42,223 nucleotides of DNA from an uncultured Anaerolineales bacterium (GTDB taxonomy: Bacteria > Chloroflexota > Anaerolineae > Anaerolineales > UBA4823). Below are positions 14,172 to 22,767 of this stretch, in pieces. Below the pieces are notes generated by a model. That model had not been told where the DNA came from and searched no databases. It saw nothing but the letters and a program-made list of their open reading frames with translations. Both the position numbers and the translations under genes were made by a program. The stretch is from assembly GCA_937968125.1 (NCBI GenBank), contig CALBUI010000058.1, positions 1-42,223 of the forward strand, read 5' to 3'. How positions within the stretch are numbered: the first letter of the stretch is position 1; every line of letters starts with the position of its first letter.

Positions 14172-15290
14172 TCACAACTCCTTGATGTAAGCCCTGTGAC
14201 GCTTGTACCATTTAACTCCCACTGCTTCCATATCTGCCATACTTTTTGTATTTGTCTCGTTGACTAACACCAGGTCAGCAGATTCAAAACCATATGCCTT
14301 AATCGTTTTTGCCAGCTCGGTATACAAAAGTACATTAGCTCCCAAGCCCTGGTATTCTGGCAGTAACCCGGCACCATTGACATTTGCCCACTTGGTACGC
14401 CTGCGTTCCATCATCAACCAATACCAGCCAAAGGGCCAGATTCGTCCTTTGCACCTTTGCAATGCTGCGGATAAATCATAATAGGAGATGATGAAACCGA
14501 TTAGCTTTTCATCCTTCATCACACCTTTGACCAGTCCTGGATCAATAATCTGAATGATTGATTCTGCAATCATATCTTTCTCTGCTTCGGATGGAGGATA
14601 GAAGGTATGCGAATCCGCAAAGGCTGTTGCATAAATATCAAAAACTCTCGGTACCCAAAGTCGAATCTCATCTTTATTGTAGAAATGTTTAATCCACATC
14701 CCTCTACGCTGCCTGATCTTCTCGGCTATACGCAGAACACGCTCTGGCATATCATAATCTCCCGGGAGATAACCGGACACATGATCGGTGTCTTTTCTAA
14801 ATCCGGCTGATTTTACAAAATCGTCATAATAAGGAAAGTTGTAAGGAATATTCATCCCCGGTCGATGGTCAAATCCTTCCACCAGCATCCCAGTGGCCTC
14901 ATTGGGAATCAACCCCCTAGGTCCTACTATGGTTTCTAATCCTCTCCCCTGCGCCCACTCAAACGCTTTTGAAAACAAGGCCAGGGCGACAGCCTCGTCA
15001 TCAACCACCTCCAGGTATCCAAAAAAAGCTGCCTTCGAATTTCGATAATCGTTAAAATTTCGGTTTTCCATAACAACCAGGCGTCCAACTACCTGCCCAT
15101 CTACTTCAGCAAGCAAGAAATCCGCCTCTGAATGCTCATAAAATGGATGCTTTTCCCTGTTCAATACTTTCTTGGCTGAGGAGACAAGCGGTGGCACCCA
15201 TTGCTTATTGTTAGCGTAAATTTTGAAAGGTAAATCAACAAACTTATTTACATCCCTTGTATTGTCAGTGTCGATAAAACGAACCTGCAT
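14172..15290 (-). CDS. GNAT-fold N-acetyltransferase-like protein (about 370 aa, YghO-like)
   Basis: 372 aa with a GGAGGGACC SD. The N-terminal half has FVDLPFKIYANNKQWVPPLV and HPFYEHSEADFLLAEVDGQVVGRLVV, the opening of a long GNAT type in which two GNAT-like modules are joined. The C-terminal half has WANVNGAGLLPEYQGLGANVLLYTELAKTI, which matches the acetyl-CoA pyrophosphate loop (QGLGAN in place of QxxGxG/A) and following helix. The middle segment IVGPRGLIPNEATGMLVEGF is also typical of this group. E. coli YghO and many environmental homologues share the layout, but no substrate is known. Followed by its own terminator; it is not in an operon with the gene upstream. Confidence 0.75.
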   Translation of the reverse strand: MQVRFIDTDNTRDVNKFVDLPFKIYANNKQWVPPLVSSAKKVLNREKHPFYEHSEADFLLAEVDGQVVGRLVVMENRNFNDYRNSKAAFFGYLEVVDDEAVALALFSKAFEWAQGRGLETIVGPRGLIPNEATGMLVEGFDHRPGMNIPYNFPYYDDFVKSAGFRKDTDHVSGYLPGDYDMPERVLRIAEKIRQRRGMWIKHFYNKDEIRLWVPRVFDIYATAFADSHTFYPPSEAEKDMIAESIIQIIDPGLVKGVMKDEKLIGFIISYYDLSAALQRCKGRIWPFGWYWLMMERRRTKWANVNGAGLLPEYQGLGANVLLYTELAKTIKAYGFESADLVLVNETNTKSMADMEAVGVKWYKRHRAYIKEL

Positions 15291-15484
15291 GGTCCCTCCA
15301 GAGGAAGTCTGATTTGGTCTACTATTAAAACAGCAAATCCTAGAATCAGTTACTCATATTTTGTGTGATCTCAGGAATCAGAACAGTGACTGTTGCCTTC
15401 TACAATTTCGAATAAACGAAACATGCACCTCAACGATATAATAATCGATCTGGTGTGTTAGATTGGTATATTACCAAATTTTTT

Positions 15485-16303
15485 TTATGGAACTATAGGA
15501 GGTTCACCAGTAATCCCAGGCGTATATTTAGCTGTTGGGGTTACTGCCAGAGTGGACGATCGAGTCGGATGCGGAGTCGGGGAACTGGCAGGTGGAGGCG
15601 GCGATGTTGGATTGGGGGGGGTATTTGTGGGAGCCGGTAAGGGGGTGTTGGTCGGTACCATAGTCGGTACCATAGTAGGTATCATTGTTGGTGGCAGTTG
15701 GGTGGGTTCAGTAGTATTCGTAGCGTTTTGTCCTGGTGTTGCTGTAGGTGTTTTTGTGTTAGTCGCTACTGGGGGCGGATTTGTCCAAGATGGAGTATCG
15801 GTCGGATTTAGAGTTGGCAAGCTCGTTGAACTAGCAGAGGGTCGGGGAATGGATGTTGCTGTAGATCCCGGTTTATCAGTTGCTGTGGGATTCACGGGCA
15901 CCTCAGTTGTCGGTGTCAATCCGGAGGGGAATGATCCAAAAACCGTGGAGGTAGGCGTAGGTGTTAATGGAATAATTACCGCGATCTCAGGTGATCTGCC
16001 AGTTTCTGGAGGTTTATTAATACCGAGCAAATCCCTGATGATGTCCAAGCCTATTGCTGGTACAGAGTGCATTATTTCATCAACGGAATAATCCGCTTCT
16101 GATAATGAGTGAAGGGAAACAGGTAAGATTCCACTATCACCAGCAGCATTGATCCATTTACCAACCATACCCGAACCCAAACTCAGGATACCAAGAATTA
16201 AGATTAAAGCTAAAACAATTTCCCCACCACCCCAATGGAAAGGTAATCCCCGTCCAAGCTTTCCTTGATAAGATGATAACCTCTCGCCAATAGACTGTTT
16301 CAC
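15485..16303 (-). CDS. Membrane-anchored Pro/Thr/Ser-rich hypothetical protein
   Basis: 272 aa. After a short basic start there is one membrane helix (about residues 29-50, IVLALILILGILSLGSGMVG), then about 60 ordinary residues, then an extended PT/PS-rich region to the end with units such as TPTPT, MVPT and NTP. This looks like an exported, disordered stalk. It starts with GTG after AGGATAG, 6 bases after the HD-GYP gene on the same strand, so the two are cotranscribed. The plus-strand ORF 15552-16091 (Gly/Val-rich) is only its antisense shadow. Function unknown; surface display or sensing beside the c-di-GMP enzyme is inference. Confidence 0.65.
   Translation of the reverse strand: MKQSIGERLSSYQGKLGRGLPFHWGGGEIVLALILILGILSLGSGMVGKWINAAGDSGILPVSLHSLSEADYSVDEIMHSVPAIGLDIIRDLLGINKPPETGRSPEIAVIIPLTPTPTSTVFGSFPSGLTPTTEVPVNPTATDKPGSTATSIPRPSASSTSLPTLNPTDTPSWTNPPPVATNTKTPTATPGQNATNTTEPTQLPPTMIPTMVPTMVPTNTPLPAPTNTPPNPTSPPPPASSPTPHPTRSSTLAVTPTAKYTPGITGEPPIVP
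15651..15686 (-). repeat. 12-bp tandem repeat in the PT-rich gene
   Basis: Two exact copies of GTCGGTACCATA and a third diverged copy encode repeated MVPT/MIPT units of the stalk. This is the product of local slippage inside a low-complexity coding region. Confidence 0.7.
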
Positions 16304-16309
16304 GAATTT

Positions 16310-18106
16310 CTATCCTGAGATCTTGTCATCCAGATTTATTCTATCTGCCAGTAAATCGAAAAACGCCTCGACCACTTGTGGATCGAAATGAGAACCTTGA
16401 GAACCCATCAGATAGTCGCATACTTCTTTCTCGGGTAAGGCTTTCCGGTAAGGCCGGTCTGAGCTCATCGCATCCCAGACATCAATTACAGCAAAAATGC
16501 GGGCAGGCAGAGGGATATCATTGCCTGCCAGACCTAGTGGATAGCCGCTCCCATTCCACCATTCATGGTGGCTGTGAGGTATAGGTATGGCCGGGCGTAA
16601 ATATTCAATCGGCCAGAGCAGCTCATACGCAAACTCAGGGTGTTTGCGCATAATTACCCATTCTTCAGGGGTAAGTTCGCCCGGTTTGAGTAATATCTTG
16701 TCCGGGATTCCCATTTTGCCGATATCGTGAAGCAAGGCTCCCCGACGTATGTTCACCAAGTCTTCCCCTTCAAATCCCATCAAAATCGCTAAATCCATGG
16801 TCATTTCCGCTACTCGGCGGGTATGACCTTCTGTCTCTTGATCGCGCAACTCTAAGGCCATTGACCATCCTTCAAGTGTACGGTCATATGCATTTAATAG
16901 ATCGAGCTTAGACTGGTTCAAGCTGGCTACCATTGAATTGAAAGATCGGGTGAGGACAGTAACTTCATCATGACCTTTTGGCTCCACCTGGACCTGAAGA
17001 TTCCCACTGGCAACTTGCTTTGAGGCATCAGCCAGATTTCGTAAAGGCCTGGTAATAATGCTGGCAATATAGACTCCTAATAATAAAACCAACAGCAGCA
17101 TCAAGGTTGCCAAACCGGTGATCTGCAGCCGAGTCGCGTTACTGGCTCGTACCAGGAAAGTACGGGGTAAGGAGACGCCGATCAAACCCAGGTCTTCATT
17201 TCCACGACCTTCCCAGGGTCCTAAGATTTCTTCATAATCGATATTGCTGATGTTTAACCCGCGCCGGTTGCTAATATTACGCGTGTAACTCCCTTGGTCC
17301 TGATTAATCAGAATTTCTTCCGCTGTGGAAACATCCAACACCGAGGGGTCAAAAAAAGTACTGTCGAATGGAGTGCCGCGAGTATCATAAACGGTTGCCT
17401 GGGCTAAAGTTTCATCATGGATTTGTCGCAACAAAGTGTCAAGGGATTTTCCTACCAATATTGCTCCTGTAAATTCCCCTTGATCATTGTAGAGTGGTCC
17501 GGCAACATAGAACAAATTATGACCACTGAATTGCACCAAACCCGAATATTTATCGCCTATCTCATCGACCCGCTCGTCTAAAACTGAGCGGACAAACGGC
17601 ACTCTTGAATAATCAAAATCCGAACTGGTTGAAAAGTCATAATCAGCAAGCGATCCCCCCCGTAAGTGGGTCAACCCCAGGACAAGCTGGCCTTCTTCAT
17701 CGAGGAATGAGACCATCTCATCCCCCTGGTTGACCGTGATTCCCAAGGACAACCCTTTTAGCTTATCAACATCATTCGCATTAACCGCCTCAGGGATACC
17801 TTCTGCGTAGGTAAACAGGCGTAATGAGCGTAGAAGATCATCCTCCTGGCGAACCATCCCCTCCGCGGCAAGTTTTCCACTCTCGATTAACTGGTTCGTG
17901 AATCTCTCATCAATCGTATCGAACACGATCTGTGTAATAACATATGCCGCCCCGATCGCTAATCCGACTGCCAATATCAGAAACGGAACAGTGATTTTTG
18001 CGCGTAACGGGAATTTGACCCGTGGTATCCGGTTCTTTGCATGTTTTCCGTCGGTTGGTAGTTCAACTACTTCAGGGATTAATGAATCGTTGATCATATC
18101 TTTCAC
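16310..18106 (-). CDS. Transmembrane sensor with HAMP and HD-GYP c-di-GMP phosphodiesterase domains
   Basis: 598 aa. Membrane helix 1 at about 38-60, an extracytoplasmic sensor of the dCache/CHASE type at about 65-325, helix 2 at about 328-352, HAMP at about 350-402, then HD-GYP at about 410-590. The catalytic set is complete: HDIGKMGIPDKIL (His460, Asp461), KHPEFAYELL, HSHHEWWNGSGYP (HHExxNGxGYP) and DVWDAMSSDRPYR. It should hydrolyse c-di-GMP in response to an outside signal. Start is GTG 18106 or the ATG three codons on; neither SD is strong. It is directly followed by the PT-rich protein and lies downstream of a GGDEF gene on the same strand, so synthesis and breakdown are encoded side by side. 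Confidence 0.92.
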   Translation of the reverse strand: MKDMINDSLIPEVVELPTDGKHAKNRIPRVKFPLRAKITVPFLILAVGLAIGAAYVITQIVFDTIDERFTNQLIESGKLAAEGMVRQEDDLLRSLRLFTYAEGIPEAVNANDVDKLKGLSLGITVNQGDEMVSFLDEEGQLVLGLTHLRGGSLADYDFSTSSDFDYSRVPFVRSVLDERVDEIGDKYSGLVQFSGHNLFYVAGPLYNDQGEFTGAILVGKSLDTLLRQIHDETLAQATVYDTRGTPFDSTFFDPSVLDVSTAEEILINQDQGSYTRNISNRRGLNISNIDYEEILGPWEGRGNEDLGLIGVSLPRTFLVRASNATRLQITGLATLMLLLVLLLGVYIASIITRPLRNLADASKQVASGNLQVQVEPKGHDEVTVLTRSFNSMVASLNQSKLDLLNAYDRTLEGWSMALELRDQETEGHTRRVAEMTMDLAILMGFEGEDLVNIRRGALLHDIGKMGIPDKILLKPGELTPEEWVIMRKHPEFAYELLWPIEYLRPAIPIPHSHHEWWNGSGYPLGLAGNDIPLPARIFAVIDVWDAMSSDRPYRKALPEKEVCDYLMGSQGSHFDPQVVEAFFDLLADRINLDDKISG

Positions 18107-18214
18107 TCACAATAATCAGCAACCAATATTAGGTTATATTTGACCAAATTTGCATATTTCGCCATTATTATTTTAGCAAAACGCTGGTACCAAAGTACTA
18201 ACAGGATTGTTAGG

Positions 18215-19567
18215 TCATTCATTAAATAAACGATCATTGATGTTTAGTTTATTGTTTATCAGGGACATTTCAGGCGAATAAACCCGAATCTGGTTGCGAC
18301 CTGCATACTTGGCAGCGTACATTGCTAAATCTGCACAATGAATGGTCTCGTAAGCAGTTGGCTTCTCTCTGTTTATTCCAGCCAAGCCAAAGCTCATGGT
18401 GATATTCAACTTGTCATCAGTCTCGGGCGCCTCGAGAGAGGTCTTTTCAATTGCCACTCTAACAGTTTCAATCCTAGGTAATGCGCTCTCTGGTTCAGTT
18501 TCTGGGAGCAGAATTGCAAATTCTTCTCCACCAAACCTAGCGACAACATCATAATCTCGAAAGAAATTGCGAAGGATCTCCGCTACCCCTTTCAAAACTG
18601 CGTCTCCAGCCAAATGCCCATAAGTGTTATTGATCACCCTCAAGTAGTCCAGGTCTGCCAGGACGACGGTTAAGGGCCGGTTATAGCGCATCGAACGGCT
18701 TAACTCCTGCTCAAGTGATTGCATGAAATATCTTCCATTCCACAATCCTGTTTTCGGATCCGATTCGGCGCGGTGCTTCAATTCTGGAACGCTCAATGCG
18801 CGATTTATTAAGTACAACGGAGCAATAGTAGGCAAGATCAGCCAGGCATTAAAAGTCATCAAAATCGCTGATACAAATCCAAACATTGCTAACACGAAAT
18901 CTGTTGCCAAATTTTCTATATTCAAAACACCGGTTTCTCGCCAGGATACTTTGCGGGTCAATACGACTACTTCTCCAACCATTAGGTGGTTGAGGGCAAC
19001 ATAAACTATGGCAACTACAGCCGCGCCAACCAGAGCATATACTGTGCCAATCATTTCATAATTTGGATTGATCTCCAGGTAAAGCAAACGAGCTAGAGAG
19101 CCAACTAGAATGTGCATCCCGGCATTAAACGGCTGAAGATACCAGTCACGCAGATCTTTTTCGTACAACAACCTTTCTTTGATCAGTTCTGCGACATGGG
19201 CAATGATTACTAATAAGACAAATCCTGCCGGTTGGAGAACTAGTATCCCGGCAAAAAAGAAGACTAAGCTGGGATGGTAAACCTGGTAGTATGGAGCTTC
19301 GGAATTTAGCAGTTGGGCGAATGTTGCTAAGGTCACCAGCAGCAGAAAGTTGGTCACATTTATCTGAGCCGGATCGAATACTATCCAGGCATGGATAGCA
19401 ACGATAATCCCACCGATCAAGATCGCACCAATAAAGAAGCCTGCCGTTCTGTTCAAACTTTGATGCTCCTGAAAAGCATTTTTTACAGGTTTTGCCTTAA
19501 GACAACAGCTGTAAACTTCTTGGCAACAAAATAATCTAACGATTGAGATGTGAACTTTGCCATGCAT
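18215..19567 (-). CDS. Membrane-bound GGDEF diguanylate cyclase
   Basis: 450 aa as called. About six to seven membrane segments span residues 41-255 and a GGDEF domain fills about 265-435. The active site is GGEEF (346-350), and an inhibitory I-site RDYD (337-340) lies exactly five residues upstream, so it should make c-di-GMP with product inhibition. The domain also has the usual DLDYLRVINNTYGHLAGD. The first 37 residues are Cys-rich and unlike a normal start. A TTG at 19456 with AGGAG upstream, giving LNRTAGFF directly before the first helix, is a plausible true start. It lies upstream of the HD-GYP gene on the same strand with a gap of about 110 bases. Confidence 0.88.
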   Translation of the reverse strand: MHGKVHISIVRLFCCQEVYSCCLKAKPVKNAFQEHQSLNRTAGFFIGAILIGGIIVAIHAWIVFDPAQINVTNFLLLVTLATFAQLLNSEAPYYQVYHPSLVFFFAGILVLQPAGFVLLVIIAHVAELIKERLLYEKDLRDWYLQPFNAGMHILVGSLARLLYLEINPNYEMIGTVYALVGAAVVAIVYVALNHLMVGEVVVLTRKVSWRETGVLNIENLATDFVLAMFGFVSAILMTFNAWLILPTIAPLYLINRALSVPELKHRAESDPKTGLWNGRYFMQSLEQELSRSMRYNRPLTVVLADLDYLRVINNTYGHLAGDAVLKGVAEILRNFFRDYDVVARFGGEEFAILLPETEPESALPRIETVRVAIEKTSLEAPETDDKLNITMSFGLAGINREKPTAYETIHCADLAMYAAKYAGRNQIRVYSPEMSLINNKLNINDRLFNE

Positions 19568-19857
19568 GGTTCAATGGGAGAACCAGTATCAAGGGTGGCG
19601 CGTTCACTCTCACCTCTAGTGAGATTAAGTTGTCAGAGTAGGATTTCCAAGCGTTACAAATTCTTTTTGGGGAAGCTTTTCGCAAGCTTCCCACCCAACT
19701 ATATACAATTAAACGTCTTGTAAATCTTTATGTTACATCAATTCCGCCGAGGCAAATGATAGAAATTTTCCACCACCTGGTTCTCAAGGTAAGTAATTCT
19801 AAGCTTTCACTTTAAATTGACTCGTTGCAAACTAGATTCTATACTTTTATCAGGTAA
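19568..19857. other. Divergent intergenic region with a perfect hairpin
   Basis: About 290 bases between the GGDEF gene (minus) and the membrane gene (plus). GGGAAGCTT and AAGCTTCCC (19670-19692, 5-base loop) form a perfect 9-bp stem, with no T tract on the correct side for either direction. It may be an operator or a leader structure. No gene is visible and no consensus promoter pair stands out. Confidence 0.5.
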
Positions 19858-20904
19858 GTGTGCAATCATACAGATCCCAAGGACTCAGCTGGCAAACGAC
19901 AACAAGCCATGGATCATCCTCCCTCCCTATTTGATCGTTATTTCACGAGAATTCGACCCTGGTGGGCGACATTAATCGTTTCTCTCTCCCTACTTTCGCT
20001 ACCATTTGCTGCTGCATACTTCGATGGCAATCTGAGTATGTTTATAAGCAACGGTCAATGGCGTGTTTACCTTTTAGCTCCCACGATCATTATTTATATC
20101 TACCTCGTTTCCCCACTCATGGCCCACACTGGTGCCCAAGTTATTGCGGCCATTAGAATCCTGGCCAAAATGGATCCTAAAGAATATGATCTGATTGTCC
20201 AGGATGCTTCGAGAATAAATCCCCTCCATGAATGGGTGGCTTTCGGAATTGGCATTTTTCTCGGAGTGTTAGCCATCCTTGCAGCCGGGTTTGACCAATT
20301 TACTTCTTGGTTGACCGTTTTTTGGTTGATATCGACCTGCCTTATGTATGGGATCTTGGCCTGGACGATCTTCGTTTCCGTTGCCAGCACACGAGTGAAT
20401 TCTGTAATCCACCAAATACCATTGAAAATTGATATTCTCAATCCGAAACAATTTGAGACCGTCGGTCGTCAAAGTCTTTTATTAGCCCTCGTTTTTATAG
20501 GTGGTATCACGCTAAGCTTACTTTTTACTTATCAGGATGGAAGCCTATCATCCCCAGAATTCTGGATTTTCAACATTCTCTTCGTATTATTCGCTGTCCT
20601 AATTTTCTTCCTTTCAATGCGCCCCACTCATAATTTGTTATCAAAAGAGAAAGAACGGGAATTGTTGCCACTCCAATCTCTACTCAATAGCAAGTGCAGA
20701 AGATTGGTTGATCAGCTTGATCAAGGTGTGAATTCTGGAACCCTTCCAGCAGAGATAAATGCCCTGGTAGTTCACGAGCAGAGATTATCGACTGCGCGGA
20801 CCTGGCCCTATAATGTCACCATGCTTAGAACGTTATTCTTTTCGGTGTTTATCCCCATCGGTTCAATCCTTGCCCGACTTGTTGTAGATATCATCTTCCC
20901 GTAG
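19858..20904 (+). CDS. Integral membrane protein of unknown function
   Basis: 348 aa from GTG 19858; an ATG at 19909 (MDHPPSLF) is the alternative start and better fits the membrane topology. Neither has a strong SD. There are about six to seven membrane helices: near 38-56, 70-90, 130-150, 155-175, 208-226, 235-253 and 325-347. A cytoplasmic-looking basic/acidic stretch (SMRPTHNLLSKEKERELLPLQSLLNSKCRRLVDQL) lies between the last two and could be a coiled helix. I do not recognise the family. It converges with a winged-helix gene through a bidirectional terminator. Confidence 0.65.
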   Translation: MCNHTDPKDSAGKRQQAMDHPPSLFDRYFTRIRPWWATLIVSLSLLSLPFAAAYFDGNLSMFISNGQWRVYLLAPTIIIYIYLVSPLMAHTGAQVIAAIRILAKMDPKEYDLIVQDASRINPLHEWVAFGIGIFLGVLAILAAGFDQFTSWLTVFWLISTCLMYGILAWTIFVSVASTRVNSVIHQIPLKIDILNPKQFETVGRQSLLLALVFIGGITLSLLFTYQDGSLSSPEFWIFNILFVLFAVLIFFLSMRPTHNLLSKEKERELLPLQSLLNSKCRRLVDQLDQGVNSGTLPAEINALVVHEQRLSTARTWPYNVTMLRTLFFSVFIPIGSILARLVVDIIFP

Positions 20905-20943
20905 AAAAAAATCCGAAAATATTATCATCCTTAACACAGACAG

Positions 20944-20984
20944 AAAATAGCAGATTCAGAATTTTTCATTGAAACTGCTATTTT
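20944..20984. terminator. Bidirectional terminator between convergent genes
   Basis: AAAATAGCAG and CTGCTATTTT form a perfect 10-bp stem around a 21-base loop. T runs arise on either side in both directions. It lies between the stop of the plus-strand membrane gene and the stop of the minus-strand regulator. Confidence 0.65.
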
Positions 20985-21005
20985 GGAAAATTATTCTCTT
21001 AGGTA

Positions 21006-21335
21006 TTAATCAGGTATCTCCCCCAAAACTTGCTGCATTTCATCCTTATAACTCCTGAACGCCTTTCTCCCTTTCTTGGTTAACTGGATCATCGTTTTTG
21101 GTTTCTTATCTTGAAAACTCTTTTTCATCTTCACATAACCAGCGTCCTCCAGCTTGGTCAGATGGGTTGATAAGTTCCCCCAAGAGAGATCGGTCACTCG
21201 CTTCAGATACACAAAATCGAGACTTTCTACAACATACAAGTATGTCATCACCAGCAAACGTGCTGGGGCATGGATCAAAGGATCGATATCGGTCAGTTTA
21301 TTGACCTCAATATTTCTCTCCTTTTGATCAGCCAT
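21006..21335 (-). CDS. Winged-helix transcriptional regulator (MarR/ArsR-like, HTH_34 type)
   Basis: 109 aa from ATG 21335, with GGGAG upstream; the track start is 10 codons earlier, inside the upstream gene. It is almost entirely a winged helix: LIHAPARLLVMTYLYVVESLDFVYLKRVTDLSWGNLSTHLTKLEDAGYVKMKKSF, then a basic wing and a C-terminal helix. This is the one-domain HTH type in which the sequence LSWGNLSTHLTKLEDAGYV recognises DNA. Its ATG overlaps the stop of the membrane gene by 8 bases (ATGGCTGA), so the two are translationally coupled. The probable operator is the AAAGTACTTT inverted repeat before that gene. No ligand-binding residues are visible. Confidence 0.85.
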   Translation of the reverse strand: MADQKERNIEVNKLTDIDPLIHAPARLLVMTYLYVVESLDFVYLKRVTDLSWGNLSTHLTKLEDAGYVKMKKSFQDKKPKTMIQLTKKGRKAFRSYKDEMQQVLGEIPD

Positions 21336-21981
21336 TACTCGTCTCCCACTGTAGATGATCCTCACCTGGGAGCGGATTATCTCTCAAAAATTTTATGAGC
21401 TTGATTAAACCAATCAGAAAGATCGCAATCGCATAGATCCCGAAAATGATTGGATAACCATGATGTGGAGCATTATAAAATTGGAACAACCATTCCCCAA
21501 CAAAAGGACCGATTGCCAGCATAAGTCCATACACATAAAACCGGCTGACATCCAGAAAATAGCCTGCCAAGCTGAACATTGCCAATACCATCACACTGAA
21601 AGGAAACAAGGTCATCCAACCTGGACTGCTTGGGAGAACCAATCCAACTGCCAAGCCACTTAGGAAGAACGCAATATTTAGCCCAAGCATGATCCAGCTA
21701 AATAAGGTGAGTTTTCTTTTGCGGTATTGACCATATTTCACAACACCTTTGCGTGGGTTGATCACATGGATTCGAACCCAGCGCAAGACGATGAAAAGTA
21801 ACCCCCAAATTGGAAGAAATATTGCTGAGCTCCAGAAGTCACCCAAATACCTGCTCAGAAATGGGGCGACTACAAACATCAACACCACACTGGAGATAAA
21901 GATATCTACTAATCCATCATCAAATGAGGCGTTGAATATTCTTCGATCGGCCCGTTTGAGAGATAAATATTTTTCTGACAT
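21328..21981 (-). CDS. Membrane protein partner of the winged-helix regulator
   Basis: 217 aa from ATG 21981. The track start (TTG) lies in the SD itself (TTGGAGGGCGAC). There are six membrane segments arranged in three pairs (about 24-44, 49-68, 93-115, 122-142, 150-170 and 175-198). The N-terminus LKRADRRIFNASFDDGLVDIFI resembles conserved membrane proteins encoded next to one-domain winged-helix regulators. Function unknown. The gene is first in a two-gene operon, and the operator-like repeat lies 36-64 bases upstream of its start. Co-regulation suggests the membrane protein is the effector or target of the regulator. Confidence 0.75.
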   Translation of the reverse strand: MSEKYLSLKRADRRIFNASFDDGLVDIFISSVVLMFVVAPFLSRYLGDFWSSAIFLPIWGLLFIVLRWVRIHVINPRKGVVKYGQYRKRKLTLFSWIMLGLNIAFFLSGLAVGLVLPSSPGWMTLFPFSVMVLAMFSLAGYFLDVSRFYVYGLMLAIGPFVGEWLFQFYNAPHHGYPIIFGIYAIAIFLIGLIKLIKFLRDNPLPGEDHLQWETSNG

Positions 21982-22016
21982 GTCGCCCTCCAAAGGTGAC
22001 TCGATTCATCTACACA

Positions 22017-22045
22017 AAAAGTACTTTGTATTGCAAAGTACTTTT
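22017..22045 (-). promoter_or_regulatory. Operator-like double palindrome AAAGTACTTT
   Basis: AAAAGTACTTTG and CAAAGTACTTTT form a perfect 12-bp inverted repeat with a 5-base spacer. Each arm also contains the self-complementary AAAGTACTTT, so the site is two palindromes 17 bp apart, suited to a dimer pair. It lies just upstream of the membrane protein/winged-helix operon and is the best candidate for autoregulation. Confidence 0.7.
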
Positions 22046-22247
22046 CAAATTGTAGCATTTTTTGTCTCCCCTGTCAAGCATTGTTCAGTTTAGATTAATC
22101 ACCTCAAAAGCAAATGAACAATTCCCTCATGCGAATCAATCTAAAAATATTCTAGCGCAATACACAAATATCTTTCTACTATCGATCAATCTTTTTGATT
22201 TTGACTATAATTGTCCCCTAAAGACTTGATGCAGATAGGTGAGCCGT

Positions 22248-22718
22248 ATGCGAAAAACAGATTCAGAATACATGCGAATCGCAATTGAAGTTGCCAGGAT
22301 ATCCAGGGACAGAGGAAACCATCCCTACGGAGCGATCCTCGTTTCTCAGGAAGGGGATATATTGCTAACCGCGGAAAATACAGTGGAAACTGAAAGAGAC
22401 GTAACTGGCCATGCTGAGTTGAATTTGATGAGAGCCGCCTCGCATGAATATGATACAGATTATCTTGCCAGTTGTTCAATCTTCACCAGCACCGAGCCAT
22501 GTCCGATGTGCGCTGGTGCAATATTCTGGGGAAATGTACGTCATGTTGTTTTTGGATTGAGTGGGAGGTCTCTCTATGGAATTATTGGAGAGAACTCTGA
22601 GGAAGCAATTTTTCTTCCCTGCCGAGATTTGTTCGACAAAGGTCGGAAAACTATTCAGGTGGATGGACCAGTTCTTGAAGAAGAAGCCTTTAAGGTTCAC
22701 GAAGATTTCTGGTCATAA
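22248..22718 (+). CDS. Nucleoside/guanine deaminase-like zinc enzyme
   Basis: 156 aa from ATG 22248, with AGGTGAG placed well before it; the track start is the GTG inside that SD. It has the CDA-fold zinc site: GHAELN (His55, catalytic Glu57) and EPCPMCAGAI (Cys85, Cys88). The context GNHPYGAILV before and SLYGIIGEN after match nucleoside deaminases of the guanine deaminase/TadA-like type, which hydrolyse amino groups on purines. A cytosolic tRNA editing enzyme (TadA) is less likely because its C-terminal conserved parts are not obvious. A TATAAT at 22206-22211 may be the -10 box. The neighbouring gene is convergent. Confidence 0.88.
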   Translation: MRKTDSEYMRIAIEVARISRDRGNHPYGAILVSQEGDILLTAENTVETERDVTGHAELNLMRAASHEYDTDYLASCSIFTSTEPCPMCAGAIFWGNVRHVVFGLSGRSLYGIIGENSEEAIFLPCRDLFDKGRKTIQVDGPVLEEEAFKVHEDFWS

Positions 22719-22767
22719 AACAGCAATAATATTCTTGAAGAGATTCAATCTCCTCGCTTTAATTGTT

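Noticed and set aside
15552-16091. 179-aa Gly/Val-rich plus-strand ORF
   Set aside because: It is the antisense image of the PT-rich minus-strand gene; low complexity in one strand keeps the other open. It has no SD and no domain.
19670-19692. Terminator upstream of the GGDEF gene
   Set aside because: The 9-bp stem is perfect, but no T tract follows in either direction, and it lies in a divergent promoter region where no transcript should end.
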